In this document: positions 50,984 through 59,583 of the stretch, in pieces
How the letters are laid out: every line of letters begins with the position of its first letter
Position numbering within the stretch: position 1 is the first letter of the stretch
Origin: Naumannella cuiyingiana
GTDB lineage: Bacteria; Actinomycetota; Actinomycetes; Propionibacteriales; Propionibacteriaceae
NCBI RefSeq assembly: GCF_013408305.1
Contig: NZ_JACBZS010000001.1
Coordinates: 558,001-622,000, forward strand
DNA length: 64,000 nt
Reading direction: 5' to 3'
The notes under the pieces: generated by a model
What the model was told of the DNA's origin: nothing
The model's input: only the letters and a program-made list of their open reading frames with translations
Databases searched by the model: none
Translations under genes and position numbers: made by a program

Positions 50984-52750
50984 TCAGTTGTAGGTGACGG
51001 TCACCCGGTCGGTGCTGCGGTTCCACGTGATCCGGCCGCCGACGAAGTTGTTCGCCCGGCCGCCCGAGACGTCGAACTCGCTGCTGGTCGGCAGCCCGAG
51101 GCGCGATCGCTCGTGCCCGAGGTCGGCGTAGGCACGGTAGATGCTGCCGTAGACGGCGTACCCACGCTTGTTCGACCAGTAGATCCGGCCCTTCTCGAAC
51201 TGTTGGTAGGGCACGCCCGCGACGGCCGATGCCCGCTCGGTGGCGGTCGGCTGCCGGAGCTGGGACGGGTGGTCGCCGCTGACGTAGACGCCGTTGATGC
51301 CCGACCGGACCTCGATGGCGCGATTGGTGGTGGCGGACCAGTAGATGCCGCCGCTGGCGAACCGGCTGCCCTTGCCACCCGGCCAGTCGATCTCGTCGGT
51401 GATCGGGAAGCCGAGGAAGGATGCCCCGGACCCGAGCTGGCGGTACCGGGTGCGGATGCTGCCGCGAACCGCGTGGATGCGGCCGTCCTTGCCGAGGATG
51501 TCGGCGCCGGCGAACTGGGTCTCCGCGCCGCCGTAGGCGCGGCGTTCCAGCCGGAAGGGTGAGCCGACCCAACCCGACTCCCCGCCGAGGGAGCGCCATT
51601 TCTCATAGCTGCCCGTGCGGTAGTCCGCGAGCGCGGCGACGCGGTCCCGGAAGGCCGGCATCTGGGCCTGCATCTTCGCCCCCGGACAGTCGGTGGCGAC
51701 CACGTCGCCGTGGGTGAAGATCACATTCACCTGTTTGCCGGCGAGCGTGACGGTGCCCTTGGGGTTGCGGTAGTTGCCGGCGAGCTTCCAGGCGATGATC
51801 CTGGCCGTCGCGTCCAGCGCGGCCGTCGGCGGGTTGGTCGAGACATAGCTGCCCATCATCGCCACACCGACGGTGTCGGTGTTCCACTCCCGGGCGTGGC
51901 CGCCGTGCACCGGCAGTTCGACACCGCCCGCCCGGCCCTCGTAGATCTTGCCGTACCGGTCGGTGAGGAAGTTGTAGGCGATGTCGCAGTAGCCGCGGCT
52001 CTGCACGTGGTAGGCGTAGATGCCGCGGATCACGCCCGGCGCCTCGGCCGAGCTGTAGGAATTGCTGCCCTCGGTGTGGTGCACCACCGCACCCCGGACC
52101 GTCGTGCCGTAGCGCTTGCCACAGTCGGTCCGCAGGCTCTCGTCGGCGCCCCAGCCGGCCCGGGAGACGATGGCCGGGCGGGTCGGCACCGGCGCGCCGG
52201 ACGGCGCCTGCAGGGTCTCGGGATTCGCATCGGCCGCCGTCGTCCCGGCGTCGATCAGGTCCGCCCGCAGGCCGCTCGGGGCGCGCTCGCCCCGGACCCG
52301 CAGGTCGACGCCATCGGCGGAGCCCACGTAGACGGGCGCGGAACCCGGGCGGGTCCCCTCCTCGCCCCCGGCGACCGTCGCGTCGTCGATCGGCAGCTCC
52401 GCCCAGTCGGTCCACTTCCCGTCGCGGCGGACGCGGTAGTCGACGGCGGGGGCGGGACCGGCGTCCCAGGTGACGCCGAAGGTGGAGAAGCGTTCGGTGG
52501 CGCGCTGGCGCAGCTCGGCCACCACCGGGCGCTTGCCGGCCTGCCGCTCCGTCCGGCCGGCGGCCGGGATGGCGATCGAGTCGATCCGCGGTTTGACCGG
52601 TTTCGCCCGGGTGGGCGGTGCCGCCGCGGCGACGTCGGCCGGCAGCGGTGTACCAGCGAAGACCAGGCCCGCGACCAGGGCGGCGCCCAGCAGGGCAGCA
52701 ACGATCACGCGAGCGGCATGTCGGCTGGGGGGTGGACAGTGGCGAAGCAT
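50984..52750 (-). CDS. Secreted N-acetylmuramoyl-L-alanine amidase with LGFP repeats
   Basis: This 588-residue protein has a signal peptide (residues 1-44, ending ADVAAAA) and a linker domain rich in Arg/Ala. An Amidase_2/PGRP-like domain (about 190-360) follows with SRAGWGADESLRTDCGKRY, zinc-ligand VVHHTEGSN and THGDVVATDCPG. LGFP repeats then run from about 375 (LGGESGWVGSP, LGSGASFLGFPITDEIDWPGG, LGHERSRLGLPTSSEFDVSGG). LGFP repeats bind cell-wall polymers. The enzyme should cleave the lactyl amide bond of peptidoglycan at the cell surface. A GAAGGGG site precedes the ATG. Confidence 0.92.
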   Translation of the reverse strand: MLRHCPPPSRHAARVIVAALLGAALVAGLVFAGTPLPADVAAAAPPTRAKPVKPRIDSIAIPAAGRTERQAGKRPVVAELRQRATERFSTFGVTWDAGPAPAVDYRVRRDGKWTDWAELPIDDATVAGGEEGTRPGSAPVYVGSADGVDLRVRGERAPSGLRADLIDAGTTAADANPETLQAPSGAPVPTRPAIVSRAGWGADESLRTDCGKRYGTTVRGAVVHHTEGSNSYSSAEAPGVIRGIYAYHVQSRGYCDIAYNFLTDRYGKIYEGRAGGVELPVHGGHAREWNTDTVGVAMMGSYVSTNPPTAALDATARIIAWKLAGNYRNPKGTVTLAGKQVNVIFTHGDVVATDCPGAKMQAQMPAFRDRVAALADYRTGSYEKWRSLGGESGWVGSPFRLERRAYGGAETQFAGADILGKDGRIHAVRGSIRTRYRQLGSGASFLGFPITDEIDWPGGKGSRFASGGIYWSATTNRAIEVRSGINGVYVSGDHPSQLRQPTATERASAVAGVPYQQFEKGRIYWSNKRGYAVYGSIYRAYADLGHERSRLGLPTSSEFDVSGGRANNFVGGRITWNRSTDRVTVTYN

Positions 52751-52832
52751 GGCGGTGCCCCTTCGGTTCGGTGTCCCCGACGTGTCGCCATTGTCAACAC
52801 ATCAGCACGCCGAAGCGTCGGGGGCGCGCCGA

Positions 52833-54038
52833 TCAGTCCAGGAGCTCACGGGTGACGGCGTCGGCGAGCAGTCGGCCGGCCACGGTCAACCGGAGGGGGT
52901 CGCTCCCGGCCAGCAGCCCCCGCTCGCGCAGCCCGGGGACGGCGGCGCGACCGGCCGGGCCGAGCACCGTCGCCGGCAGTCCGTCGCTGGTCCGCAGCTC
53001 CAACAGCACTCGTTCGGTACGCCGGGTGGGCGCGTCCAACACCTCGCGGCCGTGGGCGGGTGATTCGCCCGCGGCGAGGCGCTGCGCATAGGCCCGCGGG
53101 TGCTTCACGTTCCACCAGCGCACCCCGCCCAGATGGCTGTGCGCGCCGGGACCGATCCCCCACCAGTTGTCGCCGCGCCAGTAGCCCAGATTGTGCCGGC
53201 AGCGCGCTTCGGGCCGTCGCGCCCAGTTGGAGATCTCGTAGGCCGCGAAGCCCGCCTCGGTCAGGGCGCGCTCGGTGTGCAGGTACTTGTCGGCGAGATC
53301 GTCGTCGTCCGGCATCGGCAGCTCCCCGCGGCGGACCCGGCCGGCGAGCCTGGTGCCCTCCTCCACGATCAGGGCGTACGCCGAGAGATGATCGGGTTCG
53401 GCGGACAGCGCGGCCGCCACGCTCGCCGCCCAGTCCTCGGCCCGCTCGCCGGGCGTGCCGTAGATCAGGTCGAGGCTGACCTGCGCGAAGCCCGCCCGCC
53501 GCGCTGCGTGCGCCATCCGCTGCGGCCGGTCGGGGGTGTGGGTGCGGTCGAGGATCGCCAGCACGTGCGACACGACGGACTGCATCCCGAACGAGATCCG
53601 GTTGAACCCGCCGTCGACGAGCCGGGCAAGATCATCATCGGTGACCGACTCCGGATTGGACTCGGTGGTCACCTCGGCGTCGGCGGCGAGGCCGAAGCGG
53701 GCGTCCACGGCGGCGACGAAGCGGGTCAGGTCGGCCGGCGGGAGCAGGGTCGGCGTACCCCCGCCGACGAAGATCGTCGCGACGGGCGGGGTGTCGCCGA
53801 GCACCCGGGCGGCAAGATCGAGTTCGGCGATCGCCGCGTCGACGTAGTCGGCCCGGTTGGCGCCTGGACCGAGCTCGGCCGCGGTGTAGGTGTTGAAGTC
53901 GCAGTAGCCGCACCGGGTCGCGCAGAACGGCACGTGCAGGTAGATCCCGAACGCCCGCTCGCCGAGTTCGGCGCGGGCCGCGTCGGGCAGGGCACCGTCG
54001 GCGGGCGCGGGTTCGCCGTCGGGCAGGGCGGAGGGCAT
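52833..54038 (-). CDS. hemW: Heme chaperone HemW (radical SAM, HemN-like)
   Basis: This 401-residue radical SAM protein has C39-x3-C43-x2-C46 (FCATRCGYCDFNT) for the 4Fe-4S cluster, GGGTPTLLP and the HemW C-terminal domain (GAHSHLGGVRWWNVKHP). HemW inserts heme into respiratory enzymes, and annotation as coproporphyrinogen oxidase is usually wrong for this length. The expected downstream partner hrcA is 6 kb away. TAGGAT lies six bases before the ATG. Confidence 0.94.
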   Translation of the reverse strand: MPSALPDGEPAPADGALPDAARAELGERAFGIYLHVPFCATRCGYCDFNTYTAAELGPGANRADYVDAAIAELDLAARVLGDTPPVATIFVGGGTPTLLPPADLTRFVAAVDARFGLAADAEVTTESNPESVTDDDLARLVDGGFNRISFGMQSVVSHVLAILDRTHTPDRPQRMAHAARRAGFAQVSLDLIYGTPGERAEDWAASVAAALSAEPDHLSAYALIVEEGTRLAGRVRRGELPMPDDDDLADKYLHTERALTEAGFAAYEISNWARRPEARCRHNLGYWRGDNWWGIGPGAHSHLGGVRWWNVKHPRAYAQRLAAGESPAHGREVLDAPTRRTERVLLELRTSDGLPATVLGPAGRAAVPGLRERGLLAGSDPLRLTVAGRLLADAVTRELLD

Positions 54039-54044
54039 CGCGCC

Positions 54045-54050
54045 ATCCTA
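54045..54050 (-). promoter_or_regulatory. -10 hexamer TAGGAT of hemW
   Basis: TAGGAT on the minus strand ends six bases before the hemW ATG. Confidence 0.5.
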
Positions 54051-54076
54051 GGCGCGCACCGGCGAGTACGCCCGGG

Positions 54077-54910
54077 TCAGGGCAGCTCGATGGGCAGCTT
54101 CATGCCGTCCAGCACCCGGCGGCAACTGCAGGTCGCGTCGGCATCGGACTCGGGACCGGGCAGGTTGCCGATCACCTGGCGCAGCAGTGCCTTCAACCGA
54201 TCGATGTTGCCGGCGAAGATCTTCAACACCTCGGCGTGGGTGACGTGCTCGCCCTCGGCGACGCCGGCGTCGTGATCGGTGACCATCGCGACCGTGGTGA
54301 AGCACATCGCCAGCTCGCGCGCGATCGAGGCCTCCGGCATCCCCGTCATCCCGACCACGGACCAGCCGGCGGCGGAGTGCCACTGCGACTCGGCGCGGGT
54401 GGAGAAGCGTGGGCCCTGGATCACCACCAGCGTCCCGCCGTCGACGACCTCGCCCGCGGCGGCGCCGGCATCGTTGAGCACGACCTGTCGGCCGCGAGGA
54501 CAGTACGGGTCGGCGAAGGCGACGTGCACGACATCGCCCTCGAGGTCGTAGACCGTCTGGCCGCGACCCCAGGTGCGGTCCACCACCTGGTCGGGGACGA
54601 CGAAGGTGCCCGGGCCGAGCTCGGGCTTCAGCGAGCCGACCGCGCACGGGGCGAGGACCTGGCGTACCCCCACCGAACGCAGGGCCCACAGGTTCGCGCG
54701 GTAGTTGACCAGGTGCGGCGGGAACTGGTGCCGCTCGCCGTGCCGGGGCAGGAAGGCGACGGTCCGCCCGTCCACGTCGCCGATCGCGAGGTCGGCCGAC
54801 GGCGGCCCGAACGGCGTCTCGACCGCGACCCGTTCGGGGTCGTCGAGGAACTCATAGAAGCCGGATCCACCGATGATGCCGATGTCTGGTCGGGGGCCTT
54901 GGTAGGTCAT
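54077..54910 (-). CDS. mtnP: 5'-Methylthioadenosine phosphorylase
   Basis: This 277-residue nucleoside phosphorylase (PNP/MTAP family) has IGIIGGSGFYEF with the phosphate loop, LPRHGERHQFPPHLVNYRANLW, the conserved LAPCAVGSLKPELGPGTFVVPDQ and GPRFSTRAESQ. It should cleave methylthioadenosine from polyamine or SAM metabolism to adenine and methylthioribose phosphate. The CSCRR motif near the end resembles the CSC motif of thermostable archaeal MTAPs. TAGGGT lies six bases before the ATG. It is preceded by the tandem 136-bp repeat. Confidence 0.92.
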   Translation of the reverse strand: MTYQGPRPDIGIIGGSGFYEFLDDPERVAVETPFGPPSADLAIGDVDGRTVAFLPRHGERHQFPPHLVNYRANLWALRSVGVRQVLAPCAVGSLKPELGPGTFVVPDQVVDRTWGRGQTVYDLEGDVVHVAFADPYCPRGRQVVLNDAGAAAGEVVDGGTLVVIQGPRFSTRAESQWHSAAGWSVVGMTGMPEASIARELAMCFTTVAMVTDHDAGVAEGEHVTHAEVLKIFAGNIDRLKALLRQVIGNLPGPESDADATCSCRRVLDGMKLPIELP

Positions 54911-54916
54911 GGCCCG

Positions 54917-54922
54917 ACCCTA
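54917..54922 (-). promoter_or_regulatory. -10 hexamer TAGGGT of mtnP
   Basis: TAGGGT on the minus strand ends six bases before the mtnP ATG at 54910. Confidence 0.5.
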
Positions 54923-54944
54923 CGGCCTGCGCCCGTCGAGCCCC

Positions 54945-55239
54945 ACGCCGGTCGAGCCTGTCGAGACCAACGACACCCAACCGCCATTACCGACCGCTCG
55001 CCAGAGTTCTGGCCACCACTCCGCCCCCAAAACCAGCCGAAACCCCGACGAGTGGTCGCTTTCGGCGCGAGGCTGCCGATACGCCGATCGAGCCCGTCGA
55101 GACCAACGACACCCAACCGCCATTACCGACCGCTCGCCAGAGTTCAGGCCACACTCCGCCCCCAAAACCAGCCGAAACCCCGACGAGTGGTCGCTTTCGG
55201 CGCGAGGCTGCCGATACGCCGGTCGAGCCCGTCGGGACC
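54945..55239. repeat. Tandem 136-bp intergenic repeat
   Basis: Two near-identical copies (54945-55080 and 55081-55215) and the first 24 bases of a third follow each other between mtnP and the YbaK gene. They differ at only a few positions and one deletion. Each copy begins with a CGGTCGAGCCTGTCGAGACC-like palindromic motif and contains CCGAAA...TTTCGG arms. A matching ACCACTC...GAGTGGT pair is intact only in copy 1. The stretch has no convincing gene and is less GC-rich than its neighbours. It resembles a repetitive extragenic element. Confidence 0.88.
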
Positions 55240-55242
55240 GAC

Positions 55243-55734
55243 CTAGCCCCTGGGCTCGGTGACGTCGGCGCGTTCGGCGCCGAGCGCGGCGATCAACTCG
55301 TCGGCGTCGACGATCGCCGCCACACCGTGGCCGCCCGCGCCGATGGCGACCTGTCCGATCAGCGCGGCGTCAGCGATCACCGGCAGCGCGGTCAGCGACC
55401 CGAACGGGGTGATCGTGCCGCGCTCGTAGCCGGTCACCTCCCGAGCGGAGGCCGCGTCCGGCATCGAGATCCGGCCGACCCCGAGCAGGGCCCGCAGCTT
55501 CGGCCAGGCGATCTCGCGGTCCGCGCCGACCAGCACGAACAGATGGTCGCCGGCGCCGCGGCGTACCACCAGCGTCTTGATCAACGCCGACTCGGCGACA
55601 CCGCGCGCGGCGGCCGCCTCGGCCGCCGAGCCGACCTGCTCGTGCTCGACGATCCGGTACGCGATGCCCGCAGCCCGCAACGCGGCGACGGCGCGGGACA
55701 CGCCCTCGCCACCTGCTGCTCCGACACTCCCCAT
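55243..55734 (-). CDS. YbaK/EbsC family aminoacyl-tRNA deacylase
   Basis: This 163-residue single-domain protein matches the YbaK/ProX family: YRIVEHEQVGSAAEAAAARGV, LIKTLVVRRG with the conserved lysine, LVGADREIAWPKLRALLGV and GYERGTITPFG. Such proteins hydrolyse mischarged Cys-tRNA(Pro) or Ala-tRNA(Pro) in the cytoplasm. TAGCCT (55741-55746) lies six bases before the ATG. Confidence 0.9.
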   Translation of the reverse strand: MGSVGAAGGEGVSRAVAALRAAGIAYRIVEHEQVGSAAEAAAARGVAESALIKTLVVRRGAGDHLFVLVGADREIAWPKLRALLGVGRISMPDAASAREVTGYERGTITPFGSLTALPVIADAALIGQVAIGAGGHGVAAIVDADELIAALGAERADVTEPRG

Positions 55735-55740
55735 GCGCGA

Positions 55741-55746
55741 AGGCTA
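55741..55746 (-). promoter_or_regulatory. -10 hexamer TAGCCT of the ybaK gene
   Basis: TAGCCT on the minus strand ends six bases before the ATG at 55734. Confidence 0.5.
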
Positions 55747-55757
55747 GCGAGCGCAGT

Positions 55758-55790
55758 GTTCACCCGACGGTCACCGGCCAGCCACCGAGC
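55758..55790 (+). promoter_or_regulatory. PHO-box-like direct repeat upstream of the phosphatase gene
   Basis: Three consecutive 11-base units, GTTCACCCGAC, GGTCACCGGCC and AGCCACCGAGC, match the direct-repeat units (GTTCACC plus four) bound by PhoP in actinobacteria. They lie 67 bases before the alkaline phosphatase ATG. Phosphate-starvation induction is the expected result. Confidence 0.68.
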
Positions 55791-55856
55791 AGCGCCCCGC
55801 CGTTGACCCGCCGGTAGTTCCGTCGAATCCCACACACTCCCGGAGGGAAGACTGAG

Positions 55857-57593
55857 ATGCGCAAGAAGCTGGTACCGGTGGCGATGGGTGCCGCTGGTCT
55901 TTTGTTGCTCGGCGGCGGGTTCGCCACGGCAGCCGTGACCGACCCGTTCGGGGCCAATCGGCTCGACGGCGACAAGACTGATCAGATCATCGAGCAGGCA
56001 CGCAAGGGGCCCGCCAAGAACGTCATCTTGGTGATCGGCGACGGCATGGGAGATCAGGAGATCACCCAGGCGCGCAACTACCAGTACGGTGCGGCGGGCT
56101 CGCTGCCCGGCATCGACGCGCTGCCCATCACCGGGCAGATGACCACCTACAGCGTGACCCGGGAGGGAATCCCGGACTACGTGCCCGACTCCGCCGCCAC
56201 CGGCACCGCCTGGTCGACGGGCTCCAAGACCTACGACAACGCGGTCGCCGTGGACTACCAGGGCAACCCGCTGACCTCGATCCTGAAGACGGCCAAGGCG
56301 AACGGCCTGAAGACCGGCGACATCACCACCTCCGAGATCCAGGACGCCACCCCCGCGGTGCAGGTGGCGAGCGTCAAGCAGCGCGCCTGCTACAGCCCGT
56401 CGCGGATCGAACAGTGTGGCGACGACGCGCTCGACAAGGGCGGGCCTGGCTCGATCTCGGAGCAGTTGCTCGCCACCCGCCCCGACGTCACGCTCGGCGG
56501 CGGCGCCAGCTACTTCGACGACACGATCCTCGCCGGGCAGTACGAGGGCAAGACTGTGCTGGAGAGCGCCCAACAGCAGGGCTACCAACTGATCAACGAC
56601 AAGACGGCGCTGGACGGCGTGACCAGGGCCGACCAGGACGCACCGCTGCTCGGCCTGTTCGAGCCCAAGAACATGGCGACCGAGTGGGAGCCGACGCCGG
56701 CCACCCCGGGCGGCGCGAACGGCGACGCCGTGACCTGCAAGCCCAACCCGGCCGTACCGGCGACCTCGCCCGATCTGGCGGCGATGACCAAGAAGAGCAT
56801 CGAGCTGCTGGACAACGACAAGGGCTTCTTCCTCCAGGTGGAAGGCGCCTCGATCGACAAGTCCGACCACGCGCGGGACGCCTGCGGCCAGATCGGCGAG
56901 ACGGTCGCGCTGGACCGTGCGGTGCAGGAGGCGCTGAACTTTGCCAAGGCCGATGGGAACACGCTGGTGATCGTGACCGCCGATCACTCCCACAACTCAC
57001 AGATCACCGAGGACGCAGACGACGTCGTCCCGTCGATCAAGCTGCGCACCAAGGACGGCGCCGACATGGGCATCATCTACCCGACGGGCGCCCACTCGGG
57101 CACACAGGTTCGGGTCGCGGCCTTCGGACCCGGCGCGGCGAACGTGACCGGCCTGATCGACGAGACCGACCTGAACAAGATCATGAGTCGCGCGCTGCAG
57201 CTCGACTCGTCCGCCACCACCGAACCGACTCCCACCGAGGAGCCCACGCCGACCGAGGAACCGACCCCGAGCGGCGAGCCCACGGCCACCAGCCAGCCCA
57301 CGCCGACCGGCGAGCCGACGGCCACCGGCGAGCCCGCGCCCACCGACGAGCCGACCGCCACCGGCGACCCCACGCCCACCGACGAGCCCGGTGACCAGCC
57401 CACCAGCCAGCCGACCGCGGTCGGCGGCGCGGGCGATCAGGGCTCGGGGGGCGATGCGGTGCGCACCCAGCAGGTGCCGGGCGGCGGCAACCTCGCCCAG
57501 ACCGGCGGTCCGGCGGGGATGGTCGCCATCACCGCGGGGCTCGCGATGCTCACCGGTGCGGCGCTGCTGCTGCGTCGCCAGTTCCGCTCCTGA
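55857..57593 (+). CDS. Cell-wall-anchored alkaline phosphatase
   Basis: This 578-residue protein has a signal peptide (1-26) and a PhoA-type alkaline phosphatase domain to about residue 445. The metal site is VIGDGMGDQE (Asp62), the nucleophile Ser112 lies in DSAATGTAW, and the metal ligands appear as VEGASIDKSDHARD, VTADHSHNS and GAHSGTQV. A Pro/Thr/Glu repeat stalk (about 455-515) follows, then LAQTG at 546-550, a membrane segment and RRQFRS. LAxTG is the sorting signal of class E sortases in high-GC Gram-positives, so the enzyme is probably attached to the wall. GGAGGG precedes the ATG. Confidence 0.94.
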   Translation: MRKKLVPVAMGAAGLLLLGGGFATAAVTDPFGANRLDGDKTDQIIEQARKGPAKNVILVIGDGMGDQEITQARNYQYGAAGSLPGIDALPITGQMTTYSVTREGIPDYVPDSAATGTAWSTGSKTYDNAVAVDYQGNPLTSILKTAKANGLKTGDITTSEIQDATPAVQVASVKQRACYSPSRIEQCGDDALDKGGPGSISEQLLATRPDVTLGGGASYFDDTILAGQYEGKTVLESAQQQGYQLINDKTALDGVTRADQDAPLLGLFEPKNMATEWEPTPATPGGANGDAVTCKPNPAVPATSPDLAAMTKKSIELLDNDKGFFLQVEGASIDKSDHARDACGQIGETVALDRAVQEALNFAKADGNTLVIVTADHSHNSQITEDADDVVPSIKLRTKDGADMGIIYPTGAHSGTQVRVAAFGPGAANVTGLIDETDLNKIMSRALQLDSSATTEPTPTEEPTPTEEPTPSGEPTATSQPTPTGEPTATGEPAPTDEPTATGDPTPTDEPGDQPTSQPTAVGGAGDQGSGGDAVRTQQVPGGGNLAQTGGPAGMVAITAGLAMLTGAALLLRRQFRS

Positions 57594-57604
57594 CCGATCG
57601 GTAC

Positions 57605-57641
57605 GCGGTGATCACCCGGCCAGGCGCCGGGTGATCACCGC
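57605..57641. terminator. Bidirectional hairpin between phosphatase and nitronate monooxygenase genes
   Basis: GCGGTGATCACCCGGC (57605-57620) and its exact complement (57626-57641) flank a 5-base loop. The stop codon and last codons of the minus-strand gene lie inside. Confidence 0.82.
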
Positions 57642-58625
57642 CGCCGGTTCGGCGCGGGCGAAACCCCACCCGGTGCCGGCCCACAGGTTGATCGACTCCG
57701 CGTCGTCGGCCTTCGTCGCCGCGGCACGAAGCGGCTTGGTCAACTGATCGATTGCGGGAAACGCGGCCGGGGCGTACGGCTCGAACTCCTCGGTCCAGGC
57801 GTTGCCCAGCCCGCGCGCCACCCGCCCGCTGAACGAGCGGATCAATCGGCTCTGCCGGCCCGGCTCGGCAAGCGCGCGCCGATACGGCGCCGAGGTGCCG
57901 GCCTCGTCGGCGAGCAGGTACGCCGTCCCGCACTGCGCCATCGATGCGCCCGCCGCCCGGGCTTGCGCCACCTCGGCCGCGGTCATCAGGCCGCCGGCCG
58001 CGATCATCGGCAGACCGACCGGTCGGCAGGCGGCCAACAGTTGTGTCGTCGAGGCGGTGTTCGGTTCGGCGGCACCGTCGAAGGTGCCCCGATGCCCGCC
58101 CGCCTCCGCGCCCTGGACGCAGATCCCGTCCGCGCCTACCTCTGCCGCGGCCGCGGCCTCCTCCGCACCGGTGACGGTGACCACCACCGCGCTGCCGGCC
58201 CGCTGCAGTCGCTGCACGACCTCGGCCGTGGGGCAGCCGAAGGTGAACGAGACGACGGCGGGCCCGACCGCGACCAGGAGTTCGATCTTGGCGGCGTGGT
58301 CGAAGGTGTCGGCCCAGTTCACCTCCGGCAGCGCCACGCCCGCGCCCTCCGCGCGCGATCGCAGGCGGTCCCGGAATCGCGCCACGGCCTCCCCCTGGCC
58401 GGCCTCGTCCATCGGCTGCGGGCAGAACACGTTCACCCCGAACGGCCGCTCCGTCAGCTCCCGGACCGCGGCGATGTCGGCGGCGAGCGAGCTGGCCGGG
58501 GCGTACCCGGCGGGCAGATTGCCCAACCCGCCCGCCTCGCTGACCGCGGCGGCCAGTGCCGGGGTGCCCGGTCCGGCCATCGGCGCGACGGCAATCGGAA
58601 GATCGGTGAGCGCGGTGACGGACAT
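57612..58625 (-). CDS. Nitronate monooxygenase family flavoprotein
   Basis: This 337-residue FMN-dependent TIM-barrel protein shows PIAVAPMAGPGTPALAAAVSEAGGLGNL, FGVNVF, GCPTAEVVQRLQRAG and the FMN phosphate site GADGICVQGAEAGGHRG, followed by PMIAAGGLMTAAEVAQA (quoted in pieces). Members oxidise nitronates such as propionate-3-nitronate; related enzymes include enoyl-ACP reductase FabK. The ATG at 58625 has a GGGTGGGG site upstream. It is divergent from the sugar importer. Confidence 0.9.
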   Translation of the reverse strand: MSVTALTDLPIAVAPMAGPGTPALAAAVSEAGGLGNLPAGYAPASSLAADIAAVRELTERPFGVNVFCPQPMDEAGQGEAVARFRDRLRSRAEGAGVALPEVNWADTFDHAAKIELLVAVGPAVVSFTFGCPTAEVVQRLQRAGSAVVVTVTGAEEAAAAAEVGADGICVQGAEAGGHRGTFDGAAEPNTASTTQLLAACRPVGLPMIAAGGLMTAAEVAQARAAGASMAQCGTAYLLADEAGTSAPYRRALAEPGRQSRLIRSFSGRVARGLGNAWTEEFEPYAPAAFPAIDQLTKPLRAAATKADDAESINLWAGTGWGFARAEPAAVITRRLAG

Positions 58626-58688
58626 GTCCCCACCCTCGCAGAGTCGTCCACGTCGCTGGACGGGGGGCACCGGGCCGCGGCGCTGTCC

Positions 58689-58694
58689 TAGGGT
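58689..58694 (+). promoter_or_regulatory. -10 hexamer TAGGGT of the second sugar importer
   Basis: TAGGGT ends seven bases before the ATG at 58702. Confidence 0.5.
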
Positions 58695-58701
58695 GACGAT
58701 C

Positions 58702-59583
58702 ATGGCGTCACGGAAGGCACGGCGAGAGAGCGCCGTCGCCTACGCCCTGCTGGCCCCCAGCCTGGCGGGGATCGCCTGCTTCCTGCTGCTCCCGGTGCTG
58801 GTCGTGTTCTGGCTGTCGCTGAACCGGTGGAACCTGCTCGGCCCGCTCCGCTTCGTCGGGCTCGCCAACTGGGTCGAGGTGCTGGCCGACCCGACCTTCG
58901 GCCACTCGCTGCTGGTCACGCTCGCATTCGTCGCGATGGTGATCCCGTTGCAGACCGGCCTCGGCCTGCTGGTCGCCGTGCTGTTGTCCCGGGGGCTGCC
59001 CGGGAGCGGGCTGTTCCGGGTGATCTACGTCGTGCCCTGGGTGTGCGCCCCGCTCGCGCTCGGCATCGTCTGGCAGTGGATCTTCGCGCCCTTCGACGGT
59101 GCCCTGAACGCGCTGCTCGGCGTACCGATCGAGTGGTTGAGTACGCCCGCGCTGGCCCTGCCCGCGGTGGCCGCGGTGACGATCTGGTCCCAGGTCGGCT
59201 ACGTCGCGCTGTTCTTCATGGCGGGGCTGGCCGGGATCCCGCGCCAGGTGATCGAGGCCGCCGAGGTGGACGGCGCCGGGCCGTGGCGGATCTTTTTCTC
59301 GATCAAGCTCCCGCTGCTCGCTCCGACGTTCTTCTTCGTGCTGGTCACCGGGGTGATCGCCTCCTTCCAGGCCTTCGACCAGATCTGGGCGCTCACCCCG
59401 AACGGCGGCCCGCAGGGCGCCACCGACGTGATCGCGACCAGGATCTATCTGGAGGCGTTCCGGGGGGCGTTCAACCTTGGCCAGGCGTCGGTGATGGCGG
59501 TGATCTTGTTCGCGCTGCTGGTGGTGGTCACGGTGGTCCAGCAGCGTTGGTTCGCGAAGCGGGTGACCTATGACCTCTCCTAG
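58702..59583 (+). CDS. CUT1 sugar ABC transporter permease (MalF type)
   Basis: This 293-residue permease has six membrane segments and the EAA coupling loop EAAEVDGAGPWRIFFSIKLP at residues about 185-204. It is the first permease of a CUT1 importer for di- or oligosaccharides. Its end overlaps the second permease by 14 bp. The ATG at 58702 is favoured; longer frames upstream run antisense through the monooxygenase gene. Confidence 0.92.
   Translation: MASRKARRESAVAYALLAPSLAGIACFLLLPVLVVFWLSLNRWNLLGPLRFVGLANWVEVLADPTFGHSLLVTLAFVAMVIPLQTGLGLLVAVLLSRGLPGSGLFRVIYVVPWVCAPLALGIVWQWIFAPFDGALNALLGVPIEWLSTPALALPAVAAVTIWSQVGYVALFFMAGLAGIPRQVIEAAEVDGAGPWRIFFSIKLPLLAPTFFFVLVTGVIASFQAFDQIWALTPNGGPQGATDVIATRIYLEAFRGAFNLGQASVMAVILFALLVVVTVVQQRWFAKRVTYDLS

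Noticed and set aside
54945-55239. CRISPR array
   Set aside because: There are only two full copies of a 136-bp unit with no variable spacers and no cas genes.
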